The position numbers were made by a program, and so were the translations under genes. The notes below the pieces were generated by a model. It saw nothing but the letters and a program-made list of their open reading frames with translations, had not been told where the DNA came from and did not search any database. A stretch of DNA of 64,000 nucleotides from Leptolyngbya sp. NIES-2104 (GTDB taxonomy: Bacteria > Cyanobacteriota > Cyanobacteriia > Leptolyngbyales > Leptolyngbyaceae), in the NCBI RefSeq assembly GCF_001485215.1, contig NZ_BBWW01000002.1:35564-99563 (forward strand). Direction: 5' to 3'. Shown one piece after another: positions 26,418 through 35,361 of the stretch. The first letter of the stretch is position 1; each line of letters opens with the position of its first letter.

Positions 26418-27221
26418 ATGACAGCATTTAGACCAGCAAGCGAGGATCGCCGAGCTAACTTGATCAGCAAGGTTCCTCAAGTCACGCTTGCGTTTTGGGT
26501 CATTAAGATTTTTGCAACGACATTAGGTGAAACGGGCGGCGATGCAGTAACGATGACGTTGCAACTTGGCTATGCTGTGGGCAGCCTAATTTTTCTTGCA
26601 TTCTTTGCCGTTACACTGGCGGCTCAAGTTGCATCCAAGCGCTATCATCCGTTTACTTATTGGGCAGTCGTTGTCGCGACTACAACGGTTGGCACAACGA
26701 TGTCTGATTATTTCGATCGTACCCTTGGATTGGGGTATGTGAAGTCCTCGATCGTTCTATTTTGCGGCGTTCTCGCGATTCTTGTGATGTGGTATCGCAC
26801 TGCGGGACGAATTGAATTCGAGCATATTTCTAGCCGGAGAGACGAAGTTTTTTACTGGATGACAATTTTGGTATCAAACACGCTGGGTACAGCGTTGGGA
26901 GATTTCGTTGCGACCGATGCAGGTCTCGGATTTGAAGGCGGTGCGCTTGTATTTAGTGGACTAATTGCGCTGGTAGCAGTGGCACACTTTTACACGAACA
27001 TTTCGTCTAGCCTTCTGTTTTGGGCGGCGTACATTCTGACACGACCTCTCGGAGCAACACTCGGCGACACGCTTACGAAATCGCAAGCTGAGGGTGGCTT
27101 TAATTTAAGCCGGATCACTGCTTCGCTTGTTATTGCAGTACTAATGGTTGTTGGAATTACCCTGACCTCTAGAAGGGCGAAGCAAATTTCTTCGTCCTCA
27201 AACGAATCTAGACATCGTTAG
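26418..27221 (+). CDS. COG4705-type membrane protein
   Basis: The 267-residue protein has about seven membrane helices. It contains the repeated motif seen in COG4705: FATTLGETGGDAV, TTTVGTTMSDYFDRT, NTLGTALGDFVATD and RPLGATLGDTLTK, each T-x-G-x-x-x-x-D in a membrane segment. That fourfold repeat suggests internal duplication and a channel or transporter with conserved Asp residues. Function is unknown. In its promoter it carries an exact copy of the shared element. The start has AGGGAGATCACG before the ATG. Confidence 0.8.
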   Translation: MTAFRPASEDRRANLISKVPQVTLAFWVIKIFATTLGETGGDAVTMTLQLGYAVGSLIFLAFFAVTLAAQVASKRYHPFTYWAVVVATTTVGTTMSDYFDRTLGLGYVKSSIVLFCGVLAILVMWYRTAGRIEFEHISSRRDEVFYWMTILVSNTLGTALGDFVATDAGLGFEGGALVFSGLIALVAVAHFYTNISSSLLFWAAYILTRPLGATLGDTLTKSQAEGGFNLSRITASLVIAVLMVVGITLTSRRAKQISSSSNESRHR

Positions 27222-27466
27222 AACTGACAGGATTGACAGATGCCATACTGCTCAATGTCGTGTTTGTAGGGACTGTCATGTTTAGCTGTTGTTGATCGAA
27301 GCTTTCCCTCTTTGTGGTGTAGAATTAAGCGATTCTTCAAAAACAAGCTCGTCCAATGCTTCAACAGCAGTTTCAATGTCAAGCATCAATTAAACAGTGC
27401 TTGCTGAAAATCAAGCGATTTCACGATGCGGATGAGGTGTAGATCACTAAGCGATTCCCCAGCAGT

Positions 27467-28876
27467 CTAAGTGAAGCTTTTGGGTTCTCGTCCGACCTCT
27501 AGAATGTTCTCAAAGAATTGATCTAGGTCTGTTGGAGCAATTTCAGGGTTTGCCAGAATCAGCCGGAGCGCAATTTTGCCATTGATCAAGGCATAGTTCA
27601 CCAGGCTTTTGCCGCTCTTAACTAATCGATCGCGCAACTCAAGATTGAATTGGTCGAGATCTGGCGCATCGGTTGAAACATATCGAAAACAAACGTTCAG
27701 AAACTGAACTGGAGCAACTAACTCTAGTTCTAAGCATTCATCGACTTTCTTAGTTGCATATCGCGTCATCTCCAACAGATGATTGATTCTCTGTTCATAG
27801 CCGCGCTTCCCGTAGTATTGCCAAGCTAACCAAAGCTTCAGCGCATCGGCTTTTCTGCCGCACTGCAAAGACATAATGCCTAGATCATACGCAGCATCCG
27901 CGTGGTCGTGAAATAGGTAGTCTGTATCTGCATTCGAGACGGTTTGAGTCAGCATTCCAGGCTGTCTCAGCAGAAGTGCAGAACAGACGAAAGGGACTCC
28001 CATCAGTTTGTGAGCATCCCAAGTAAAAGAGTCGGCGAGTTCGCTTCCGGATAACAGATGCCGAACACGATCGCTTAAAATCGCGGCTCCACCCCAAGCT
28101 CCATCGATATGAAACCAAAGATTGTATTTTTGGGCGATTTGAGCCATTTCGATCAAGGGATCAAAAGCGCCTAGCACTGTGGTTCCAGCCGTCGCAGCGA
28201 CAAAGAAGGGAATTTCGCCCGATGCGTAGCTTTTCGCGATCGCATTCTCAAGCGCCTGCGGAATAATTCTGCCTTGATCATCCGTTTCGACTTTGATGAC
28301 GCGGTTCAACCCAATCCCCAAAACATTTGCGGCTTTGAGAAATGAGTAATGGGCTTGATCCGAAACGAATACGGTGAGTGGATTGGACTGAATGCCCTGG
28401 TGTTTTGCTTCGGGAAGCATCTTGTTTCTGGCACACATCATCGCGACGAGATTCGCATTGCTTCCTCCGGTGACAAAGGTGCCTTCGCCTTGAGTAAAAC
28501 CGATAAGCGAATTGAGTGTGTGAATCAGTTCTTGCTCGATCAGCGTTGCGATCGGAGCAATTTCATACGTTGCTATTGATGTATTTGTTAAGCTGATCAA
28601 CAGTTCGCCGATCAGTCCGGGTAGATTGAAGCCAGCAAATAGCTGATTGAAGAATTGTTTGTGTCCAGTTCTAACGCTATAGGTTAAGTAGGTTTCAATC
28701 AGCGCGAGAAAGCGATCGACTGTCACTCCCTGTTCAGGAATCGATAAATCAATCTTTGCTTTCAACGCTTCGGGCGGGTGACACTGAACGACTCGTGTGT
28801 TTGAATCAGAATTTTCTACGAGATACCGATTCACCCTCTCTAGCACTTTGGATAACAGTTCATGCGGTTCTGACAT
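27467..28876 (-). CDS. Group II PLP-dependent amino acid decarboxylase
   Basis: The 469-residue protein has the fold-type I decarboxylase features: GSNANLVAM, the cofactor region HIDGAWGGAAIL, and the Schiff-base Lys290 in TWDAHKLMGVP. Relatives decarboxylate glutamate, cysteine sulfinate, cysteate, aspartate or 2,4-diaminobutyrate, and the sequence alone does not fix the substrate. It is the last gene of a six-gene operon that also encodes a cysteate-synthase homologue and a GH3 amide synthetase. I therefore propose L-cysteate to taurine as the reaction; that is inference from context. The gene is 12 bases after the GH3 gene. Confidence 0.88.
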   Translation of the reverse strand: MSEPHELLSKVLERVNRYLVENSDSNTRVVQCHPPEALKAKIDLSIPEQGVTVDRFLALIETYLTYSVRTGHKQFFNQLFAGFNLPGLIGELLISLTNTSIATYEIAPIATLIEQELIHTLNSLIGFTQGEGTFVTGGSNANLVAMMCARNKMLPEAKHQGIQSNPLTVFVSDQAHYSFLKAANVLGIGLNRVIKVETDDQGRIIPQALENAIAKSYASGEIPFFVAATAGTTVLGAFDPLIEMAQIAQKYNLWFHIDGAWGGAAILSDRVRHLLSGSELADSFTWDAHKLMGVPFVCSALLLRQPGMLTQTVSNADTDYLFHDHADAAYDLGIMSLQCGRKADALKLWLAWQYYGKRGYEQRINHLLEMTRYATKKVDECLELELVAPVQFLNVCFRYVSTDAPDLDQFNLELRDRLVKSGKSLVNYALINGKIALRLILANPEIAPTDLDQFFENILEVGREPKSFT

Positions 28877-28888
28877 TTTGCTTCTCGA

Positions 28889-30568
28889 TTAAGTCGTTTC
28901 CTCAAGCTGAATTTTTTGCAGTATCGTTAAACCTGCCAAGAAGTTTCTATCTTCGCTTAAATGCGGGAACTTGAGTTGAGAATCGGGAATGCCTTTTTGG
29001 AGTTGACGCTGGCGCAGAATGGCAAAGCTGCCGGGTGCGAGAATTTGCAGTCTTGGGGGTGGAATTTGATTGTGACGATTCACCGCATAGGCGTTATTCG
29101 ACTTCCGAAGCCGTCGTTCAAAGCTCGACAACAAGGCTTGAGGATTGTCGATCGTACTTCCTGGAGCCAGTTCAATGTTTACGAGGTAATGGGCTGGAAA
29201 CTCATGTTCAGATAAGGTAATACAGAAATCTTCTAAAGCAATGTCAAACTCTTGCTGTAATCCCTGCATCACTTGCGTTGCATGAAATTCTGTCGTTTTC
29301 TCGAACGTTGAGGACAGCAATCCACCTGCGCGATAGCGAAAGACAATCAGCGGGGCTTGCTCATAAAAGCCCACCACTTCCACAACATCGCCAATGTCAT
29401 AGCGGTAGAATCCGCTGTAGTTGGTCATGAGAATTCGGTAGTATTCTCCAGCTTTTACTTCAGTTGCTAGCAATGGTTTTGGATGCTCAGTTTCCCATTG
29501 ATCTTGCGGTACAAACTCAAAGAAGCCGCTCTCGATCGCTAAAACACTGCCATCCATGTCTACATCTGGATAAACCCCAATATTGCCTTCTGCTGAAGCG
29601 TAAGCGGCTCCGAATCCTGGAATCGTTCCAAAATAATCCGAAAATCGTTCAAAGTAGAAATCCGAAGTGCCACCACGGGCTGTGACGATCGCAGATAAAT
29701 TTCGCCAAGCGTGTTGAGGGGTGAGGCGATTGTGCGATCGCAGGACTGCATTTAGTTCATTCGCTCGATTTGAATTCGCAGACCATTGTTTTTCTAAGCT
29801 GGCTCGGATCTCTGGTTCTAGGTCTAACCAGGGCGCGATCGTCCCTGTCTTAATGTCATGAATAAAATTCTCAGCATACTGCTCAAGATACATACAAATC
29901 CGTAGAATCAGCATCGGATAGTTTGCAGCAATCGATCGAGTCGCTGGATCATTCAGTGCAAATAGCAAACAGATATAATGCCGAGCTAAACTATCTGCGA
30001 TCAGCGGAGTTTGAGACGGATGAGCAAAAATCTGACTGTATAGCAATCGACTCATGCGAAAGACACCCGCTGCCGCCGGACCGTAATCAATTCCGCCAGT
30101 CGTCTGACCGAGCAGTAGAGCCGTATTCGTAATTAATGTTTTACCAAATTGGCGCTTTCTCGATTGCAACGCATCGTTCAAAAAGCCAATGCTGGCTAAG
30201 TTTGATCGACGCAGTGAGTTTTGAAATCGATACGTCACCGGAATCATTTTCTTAGTTCCCGTTGAACCACTGGTTAAGCTGAAATACACGACTGGATCAG
30301 CAGTGAGAACATTCTTTTCACCGTTTGCAATACGATCAATATAAGGTTCATAGCTACTGTAAGGAAGCACTGGAATCTGTGCTTGAAATCGCTCGATCGT
30401 TCTAATCTCGCTTAAGCCATAGTTTCGACCGTATTCGGTGTGTTGATGCGTTGTGAGCAGCGATCGTAAGAATCGCTCTTGTGTCGCTAAAGTGTGACGA
30501 GTTTTACGCACAAAATTAACTTTCGTCGCTCTTGCAATCGTGACCAGCAGGGGCAATAAGTTTGCCAT
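28889..30568 (-). CDS. GH3 auxin-responsive-promoter family acyl-amide synthetase
   Basis: The 559-residue protein has the GH3 nucleotide-binding motif VVYFSLTSGSTGTKKMIPVT (about 92-111), an N-terminal YGLSEIRTIERFQAQIPVLPY segment, and the C-terminal YRYDIGDVVEVVG segment with GGLLSSTFEKTTE. Plant GH3 enzymes adenylate a carboxylic acid and couple it to an amino acid. Bacterial members of this length are mostly uncharacterised. Here it probably joins an acyl acid to an amine made by its neighbours. Taurine is a candidate, because the operon encodes a cysteate-synthase-like protein and a decarboxylase. Spacing to the DedA gene upstream is 8 bases. Confidence 0.9.
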   Translation of the reverse strand: MANLLPLLVTIARATKVNFVRKTRHTLATQERFLRSLLTTHQHTEYGRNYGLSEIRTIERFQAQIPVLPYSSYEPYIDRIANGEKNVLTADPVVYFSLTSGSTGTKKMIPVTYRFQNSLRRSNLASIGFLNDALQSRKRQFGKTLITNTALLLGQTTGGIDYGPAAAGVFRMSRLLYSQIFAHPSQTPLIADSLARHYICLLFALNDPATRSIAANYPMLILRICMYLEQYAENFIHDIKTGTIAPWLDLEPEIRASLEKQWSANSNRANELNAVLRSHNRLTPQHAWRNLSAIVTARGGTSDFYFERFSDYFGTIPGFGAAYASAEGNIGVYPDVDMDGSVLAIESGFFEFVPQDQWETEHPKPLLATEVKAGEYYRILMTNYSGFYRYDIGDVVEVVGFYEQAPLIVFRYRAGGLLSSTFEKTTEFHATQVMQGLQQEFDIALEDFCITLSEHEFPAHYLVNIELAPGSTIDNPQALLSSFERRLRKSNNAYAVNRHNQIPPPRLQILAPGSFAILRQRQLQKGIPDSQLKFPHLSEDRNFLAGLTILQKIQLEETT

Positions 30569-30576
30569 AAATCAAT

Positions 30577-31155
30577 CTAACCTCTACGCTTCACAAACCA
30601 AACGATCGCGAACCCAATCAGCACCAACACCCCGACCCGAATAGAATTCGCATACTGATTGACTTGTCCATATTGACCACCGAGCAGATACCCCGCATAC
30701 GCTAACAATCCTTGCCATATGATCGCGCTCACAATCAAACACAGCAAGAACAATCCCAAATTCATGCGGCTGATTCCCGCAGGAACCGCGATCAAGGTTC
30801 GCACGATCGGAATAAATTGACTCAACAAGATGGCTCTGCTGCCAGACGCATCAAACCATTTCTGCGCTTTCCGGACATCGCGAATCGATAGCTTGATCCA
30901 ACGGCGATCGCGCTCTGCCCATCGCAGCAGTCGCGCTTCTCCAAAATAGCGTCCTGCCCAGTACCAAGGCAGCGCCCCAACCGTACTGCCGACGACTCCA
31001 GCAGCGACTGCACCGATAAAATTGAGTTTACCTTGGGCGGCTAGAAATCCAGCTAATGGTAAAACAATCTCTTGCGGGGCTGGAAGTAAAAAGATCAGCA
31101 AAAAGATTCCCAAATAGCTCAAAGAGCTTACAATATCCGTCGGATGTGCCAGCAT
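30577..31155 (-). CDS. DedA-family membrane protein
   Basis: The 192-residue protein has several membrane helices and the DedA/SNARE-associated signature: ILLSQFIPIVRTLIAVPAGISRMN (about 108-131), plus an N-terminal PAPQEIVLPLAGFLAAQG with a conserved Glu. DedA proteins move phospholipids or undecaprenyl phosphate across the membrane. It lies inside the lipid/amide operon, 21 bases after the cysteate-synthase homologue, and could flip the lipid product. That assignment is inference. Confidence 0.88.
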   Translation of the reverse strand: MLAHPTDIVSSLSYLGIFLLIFLLPAPQEIVLPLAGFLAAQGKLNFIGAVAAGVVGSTVGALPWYWAGRYFGEARLLRWAERDRRWIKLSIRDVRKAQKWFDASGSRAILLSQFIPIVRTLIAVPAGISRMNLGLFLLCLIVSAIIWQGLLAYAGYLLGGQYGQVNQYANSIRVGVLVLIGFAIVWFVKRRG

Positions 31156-31176
31156 TCTGTTCTAATATGAATGGAT

Positions 31177-32442
31177 CTAGGACAGTCCCGCCAGCTTTTC
31201 TAAAACGGTTTCTGTCGAGAATCCAGGGTTAACAAGCTGAAGTGTCGGTTCTATTGTATAGCGTGAGCGACGATCGTATTCTCGACATCGACCCCCAGTA
31301 ATATGTAGTAGCACGATCGCGTCAGGATCAATTTGATCATCTTTGACTGCCTTGATCAAACTCGCAAACGCAACACCTGCTGCTGGCTCGATTTCGACCC
31401 CTTCCACCGCTTGAAACAGTTGCATCGCTTCAGCAGTCTCTGAATTGTCAGAAAATAGCATATCGCCTTGACTCTCAACTAAGGCATCATAAACTCCACC
31501 TTTAACCACATAAGGCGGACGCTGATTTGAAAGTACCGTTGCTAAAATCTGCTTCACTTGCTCTTTTCCCTCCGGTTGCGGAAACTGTCGAGTGTGAGAC
31601 TTCCAGGCGTGATAAATCGGCATAAACGGAGAATTCTGGCTTAACATCAATTGCGGGAGCTTCCGCCCAAACTGCCCTTGATCGACTAATCGCTTTGCGG
31701 CTTCATGCACGGCAATCGCGCCTGCTCCACTGCCGATCGCCTGGAAATAATAGTCGGGCAACTGTCCGATTGTCTCGATCGCATTTAATAAAGTTGTCCC
31801 AATGCCATCCCGCCGCCCGATGTTTCTCACACCGCCTTCGAGAAAAAATGATTCGTGTTGAGCCAGGTTCTGTGCAAGCTGAATGGCATCATCATAGTCC
31901 GCATCCACCAAGGAAATGACGCGAACACACGGATTCAGCGGAGCCGCCAACTTAAGCTTCGCGAGTGCTTGACTGGGCACAATGAGCAAACAGGAAACTT
32001 GATTCTGTGAGCAAACATGAGCGAAGGCAGCAGCAGTATTGCCCGCAGAGGAAACAACTAGAGTTCCTTGATGCTGCTGGGGTAAACGCGATAACACCGT
32101 ATAAGCTTCAAGCTCTTTAAATGTGGTCGTTTCTAGCATTGCTTCTTTGTCTAGCCAATACCCGTTAAAGGCAATCCACAGATTTGGCAAGCTTAGGCGA
32201 TCGCACAGTTTCTGGCTCTGATAAGTTACAGTCTTGCTCGATTGACGCAGCGAGTGACAAATTGGCAGCCATTTATGATATCGGAAGATTCCTTCACGAC
32301 TTGATTCTGGCTCAAATCTTCGAGCCGAGTAGTGAGTGAGTAAAAGCGCTGCTTCGTGCTTGACTGGACATTCCAGAATGAAACCATCATCTTCTAGAAC
32401 TGCGCCGCAGAGTTGGCATTTGACGGTGTAGTGCTGAGGCAT
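31177..32442 (-). CDS. Cysteate synthase-like (threonine-synthase family) PLP enzyme
   Basis: The 421-residue fold-type II PLP enzyme starts with a zinc-ribbon-like CQLCGAVLEDDGFILEC. It then follows the cysteate synthase pattern known from Methanosarcina: YHKWLPI, FNGYWLDKEAM with TTFKELEA (PLP Lys109), SSAGNTAAAFAHV (phosphate loop), GGVRNIGRRDGIGTTLL, and YYFQAIGSGAGAIAV with NSPFMPIYHAW. True threonine synthases differ in these blocks. The archaeal enzyme makes L-cysteate from O-phosphoserine and sulfite. If the activity holds, the operon would generate a sulfonated amino acid. A threonine-synthase-like activity on another phosphorylated amino acid remains possible. Confidence 0.8.
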   Translation of the reverse strand: MPQHYTVKCQLCGAVLEDDGFILECPVKHEAALLLTHYSARRFEPESSREGIFRYHKWLPICHSLRQSSKTVTYQSQKLCDRLSLPNLWIAFNGYWLDKEAMLETTTFKELEAYTVLSRLPQQHQGTLVVSSAGNTAAAFAHVCSQNQVSCLLIVPSQALAKLKLAAPLNPCVRVISLVDADYDDAIQLAQNLAQHESFFLEGGVRNIGRRDGIGTTLLNAIETIGQLPDYYFQAIGSGAGAIAVHEAAKRLVDQGQFGRKLPQLMLSQNSPFMPIYHAWKSHTRQFPQPEGKEQVKQILATVLSNQRPPYVVKGGVYDALVESQGDMLFSDNSETAEAMQLFQAVEGVEIEPAAGVAFASLIKAVKDDQIDPDAIVLLHITGGRCREYDRRSRYTIEPTLQLVNPGFSTETVLEKLAGLS

Positions 32443-32507
32443 CTGTGATCGATTCCAGGTAAAACGTCTTCAGTTTGCTGCGAATGTTTCAAGTTTGCAT
32501 CAGGCTA

Positions 32508-33284
32508 TCAGTCGTATTTTCCACGTCGATCGTTGAATCGAATTGTTAGAAGGTCGAACAGCATCGCCAAGGAATCTGACAACAAATTCACCTGAGAGCG
32601 TTTTCGCTGATGCTCATTCGATACGATCGCAGGAATCTCTGTGATCGAGTAGCCAAATTTTCTTGCAATGTAAATAAGTTCAACATCGAACGAAAACCCG
32701 TTCATGGTCTGCTTTAAGAACAGTGCCTTCGCTGAGTGTCGCCGAAATCCTTTGAGTCCAGCTTGCATATCTCGATAAGGCAAATCGAGCAATCCTCTCG
32801 ATAGTAGATTGAAAACTCTTCCTGCAATCCTACGACTAAAGCTGAGTCTCTTCTCGCCAACCCTACGACGACAGCCGATGACGATATCAAACTGTTGTAA
32901 CTCTACAATCAGTAATTCTAAGTGATCAAGCGAATAGGCTAAATCACTATCGACATAGCAAACATAATCCCCATAAGTGTGTACGAGTCCGCGCTTGATC
33001 GCATACCCTTTTCCAGCATGGAAGTCATAAGAGAGCAGTTGAATTTCTTTCCTCCCGGCTGCGTTGATCTTTGACTGCAAAAATGGCTTTGTCCAATCAC
33101 TTGAACCATCATTCACAAACAGAAAATGATAGGTGGGATGCGATCGCGAATATTCTAAAACTGCATCAAATGTCTTTTCAATGCAAGTCTGCTCATTGTA
33201 GACGGGCAGAATTACTGAAACTTCGGTGATCACACGACTTGCTTCGGTTGAAGCTTGATCGATCATACTCAGATTGCTTTTCAT
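32508..33284 (-). CDS. GT2 glycosyltransferase (dolichyl-phosphate sugar synthase-like)
   Basis: The 258-residue soluble GT2 enzyme has VILPVYNEQTCIEKTFD, FVNDGSSDWT, GKGYAIKRG, and the metal-binding YVDSDLAYS (DxD). The DMQAGLKGFRR segment is typical of dolichyl/polyprenyl-phosphate glucosyl- or mannosyltransferases. It lacks membrane helices at the C-terminus. It is the second gene of the operon, 8 bases after the GT21-like gene. A lipid-linked sugar or glycolipid is the expected product. Confidence 0.85.
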   Translation of the reverse strand: MKSNLSMIDQASTEASRVITEVSVILPVYNEQTCIEKTFDAVLEYSRSHPTYHFLFVNDGSSDWTKPFLQSKINAAGRKEIQLLSYDFHAGKGYAIKRGLVHTYGDYVCYVDSDLAYSLDHLELLIVELQQFDIVIGCRRRVGEKRLSFSRRIAGRVFNLLSRGLLDLPYRDMQAGLKGFRRHSAKALFLKQTMNGFSFDVELIYIARKFGYSITEIPAIVSNEHQRKRSQVNLLSDSLAMLFDLLTIRFNDRRGKYD

Positions 33285-33292
33285 TCAATGTT

Positions 33293-34537
33293 TCAATAGT
33301 TGGAAGATTCAAATGTAGAGACTGAAAGCGCGGAATCCCTAGAGGTGAGTGAAATGAGTTTGCCATCTTCTATCAGCTTGAAGCGATGACCACGCCACTC
33401 AACAGTATTACTGGTGAAGCTATAACACCAAAGCAGAAAACTGAGAATGTCACGCAGCGGAACAAGCCATATTAGTTTTTTAGCGATCGGATCAGCAAAA
33501 TACTTGACTCCGACGCACCACGCCATAATGAATCGAGTTGTCCATACAAGGCTTACTACAATCCATCCAAGTTTTGAGAATTCAGTTAAATACAAGAATA
33601 AGCAACTGCTGACAGTGCCATAGGTGAAAATCAGACCCATGTAGCTCCAAGGTCGAGAGAAACGAATGCCCCGCATCCAACGAGTTTGACGGTGAAGTAC
33701 ATCTGATAAAGTATTTGACGTAACGACATGACTCACGATATGGCTTGAAAGCACTACTTTGTAGCTCAACTGAGCAGGCAGATATCCCAGTTGAAAATCG
33801 TCTGCAAGGTAATCAGCGATCGCATAAAATCCTCCGATTGCTTCAAGAACATGCCGTCGAATCAGAATGGTTGAACCCATTGCAAATTGCATCCCTTCTA
33901 GCTGATTGCTGGTTAGGACTCCAGGCTGAAACTCTGTTGCAATATTCAAGGTTTCAAGCTTTGCAATCCAGCCTTGAGCAATCGAGCGGTAAGGACAAGT
34001 CACAACCCCAACAGAAGTATCCTTGAAGGGTTGAACAACATGACGTAAATAGCTTGATTCAACTCGAATATCACTATCAGCCAGCAGTAGAATGTTATGT
34101 TTCGCCTGAGTTACTGCATTTGCTAAATTATTCACTTTGAGATTTGTACCGGTACTGCGATCACTAACCACAATTTCAATGTCAACTTCAGGAAAGTCTT
34201 GCACAAGTTGTTGAACAATCCTAAGACTTGGATCAGTACTATCTCTTATACCAAAGATAATTTGATACTCTGGATAGTCTTGCTGGCAAAATGATGCCAA
34301 ATTTTGGTAGGTTGCGTGATCACAGCCGCAGATTGGTTTAAGAATACTAATTGCTGGATGAAACGTTTTGTCGATCGTCGTTGGTTTGAAAAACAACTTT
34401 ACTGCTGCATAAGTGGCATAGCAATAAAACCAAACTGCTGCAATACACAAAATGAAGAGGAACGAGAGCAACCAAAACTCAATGCTAGACCAGAGAAGAT
34501 GACTTGGAGCGATCAAGGATCGAGATAGATCAGTCAT
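33293..34537 (-). CDS. GT21 ceramide-glucosyltransferase/HpnI-like glycosyltransferase
   Basis: The 414-residue membrane enzyme has one N-terminal helix (about 18-40) and three C-terminal helices. The GT21 catalytic motifs are in order: D1 in FGIRDSTD, D2 in LLADSDIRV, D3 in ADDFQLG, and the RQTRWMRG (Q/RxxRW) site. Family members add a sugar to ceramide, or N-acetylglucosamine to bacteriohopanetetrol (HpnI). Hopanoid or another amphiphile is therefore a likely acceptor. It is the first gene of the operon and lies 87 bases downstream of regulon promoter copy 5. Confidence 0.88.
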   Translation of the reverse strand: MTDLSRSLIAPSHLLWSSIEFWLLSFLFILCIAAVWFYCYATYAAVKLFFKPTTIDKTFHPAISILKPICGCDHATYQNLASFCQQDYPEYQIIFGIRDSTDPSLRIVQQLVQDFPEVDIEIVVSDRSTGTNLKVNNLANAVTQAKHNILLLADSDIRVESSYLRHVVQPFKDTSVGVVTCPYRSIAQGWIAKLETLNIATEFQPGVLTSNQLEGMQFAMGSTILIRRHVLEAIGGFYAIADYLADDFQLGYLPAQLSYKVVLSSHIVSHVVTSNTLSDVLHRQTRWMRGIRFSRPWSYMGLIFTYGTVSSCLFLYLTEFSKLGWIVVSLVWTTRFIMAWCVGVKYFADPIAKKLIWLVPLRDILSFLLWCYSFTSNTVEWRGHRFKLIEDGKLISLTSRDSALSVSTFESSNY

Positions 34538-34901
34538 ATCAATGTTGGTAAAAGAACTGATTCGCTAAATCTCGATCATCAAATACTGCAACTGATGAAG
34601 CTTCTAATGAAAGAGACGGAAATACTGTAAGTAAAGAAAGTTAAGAACTCGGAAAGATTACTCTGTTTTTGCTCAGGGTAGAGCAGTAAGAACAATTGCA
34701 GTAAAAGCTAAAGCTGCGCTGATCCATCGGATTATCGAAGTCTGTCCGCTCGGAAAATAGCGACTTCCCCACAAGCCGAGTAGAAACCAAAGTCATCGCC
34801 GTTGATCACGATAAATCGCTGATAAACTGAATGACTTGGTTTCTTTAAAGATATCTTGGAAGACTTGCTAAAAGGAATGAGAGCGGTTTCAAGCAGCTAA
34901 T
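34538..34901 (-). other. Intergenic region with relic membrane-protein tail
   Basis: Besides promoter copy 5, the minus strand at 34792-34673 encodes a 39-residue stretch with no start codon, entered directly after a TGA. It contains WFLLGLWGSRYFPSG and a hydrophobic AALAFTAIVLTALP end. It looks like the last membrane helices of a decayed gene. Nothing else is recognisable here. Confidence 0.3.
34624..34656 (-). promoter_or_regulatory. Regulon promoter element, copy 5 (six-gene operon)
   Basis: Minus-strand CTTTCCGAGTTCTTAAC (34656-34640, 16 of 17) is followed by 10 bases and TACAGT (34629-34624). It drives the operon 34537 to 27467, whose internal gaps are 8, 65, 21, 8 and 12 bases. Confidence 0.82.
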
Positions 34902-35273
34902 TTAGATTGATAAAGCCGATCGAGTTTGTGTACCCACGACTCCATCCACCGCCAGCTTTCTAGATTGCTGAAATTTGACGACAGCAGCTTGAGTTTGACG
35001 ACCAAAAATGCCATCGATCGCACCCGAATAAAAACCATCCTTTTTAAGTGCGGTCTGAAGCTTGTCCACAGCCGTTCCTCTGCTGCCGATTCTGAGAGGC
35101 TGATTCTGGCTTGGAATCTGCTGCGATGCGGCTGTAGGAGATGCCTTAGAAATGGCGTTCGATTTTGCCATTGACGCTTGAGCCGCACTGGTCAATATCA
35201 TTGAAGTAGACACTACAGTTGCTGCAAGACCAAGCACTAGGAAATTGGCTTTCGCTTTGTTTGAAATGATCAT
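34902..35273 (-). CDS. Secreted peptidoglycan-binding-domain protein
   Basis: The 123-residue protein has a signal peptide (to about residue 33, ...TSAAQAS), a Ser/Ala-rich linker and a PG_binding_1 domain (LRIGSRGTAVDKLQTALKK then GFYSGAIDGIFGRQTQAAV, about 60-120). It probably attaches to the cell wall and has no catalytic domain. It lies 44 bases downstream of a perfect regulon promoter. Confidence 0.88.
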   Translation of the reverse strand: MIISNKAKANFLVLGLAATVVSTSMILTSAAQASMAKSNAISKASPTAASQQIPSQNQPLRIGSRGTAVDKLQTALKKDGFYSGAIDGIFGRQTQAAVVKFQQSRKLAVDGVVGTQTRSALSI

Positions 35274-35316
35274 GGCTTAAAATTCCTTTGCTATCTTTGT
35301 TTGGATTAGCGCTTCT

Positions 35317-35349
35317 ACATTAGATCAGAAAAGTCAAGAACTCGGAAAG
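35317..35349 (-). promoter_or_regulatory. Regulon promoter element, copy 6 (peptidoglycan-binding protein)
   Basis: A perfect CTTTCCGAGTTCTTGAC on the minus strand (35349-35333) is followed by 10 bases and TAATGT (35322-35317). Confidence 0.85.
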
Positions 35350-35361
35350 AACCTGTCTGAA

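Noticed and set aside
26418-27221. Rhodopsin-like or known ion channel
   Set aside because: No retinal-binding Lys pattern. The fourfold TxGxxxxD repeat fits COG4705, for which no function is established.
27301-27360. An eleventh regulon promoter (CTTTCC then TAGAAT)
   Set aside because: The second hexamer CTTGAC is missing and the spacing is wrong, so it is probably chance.
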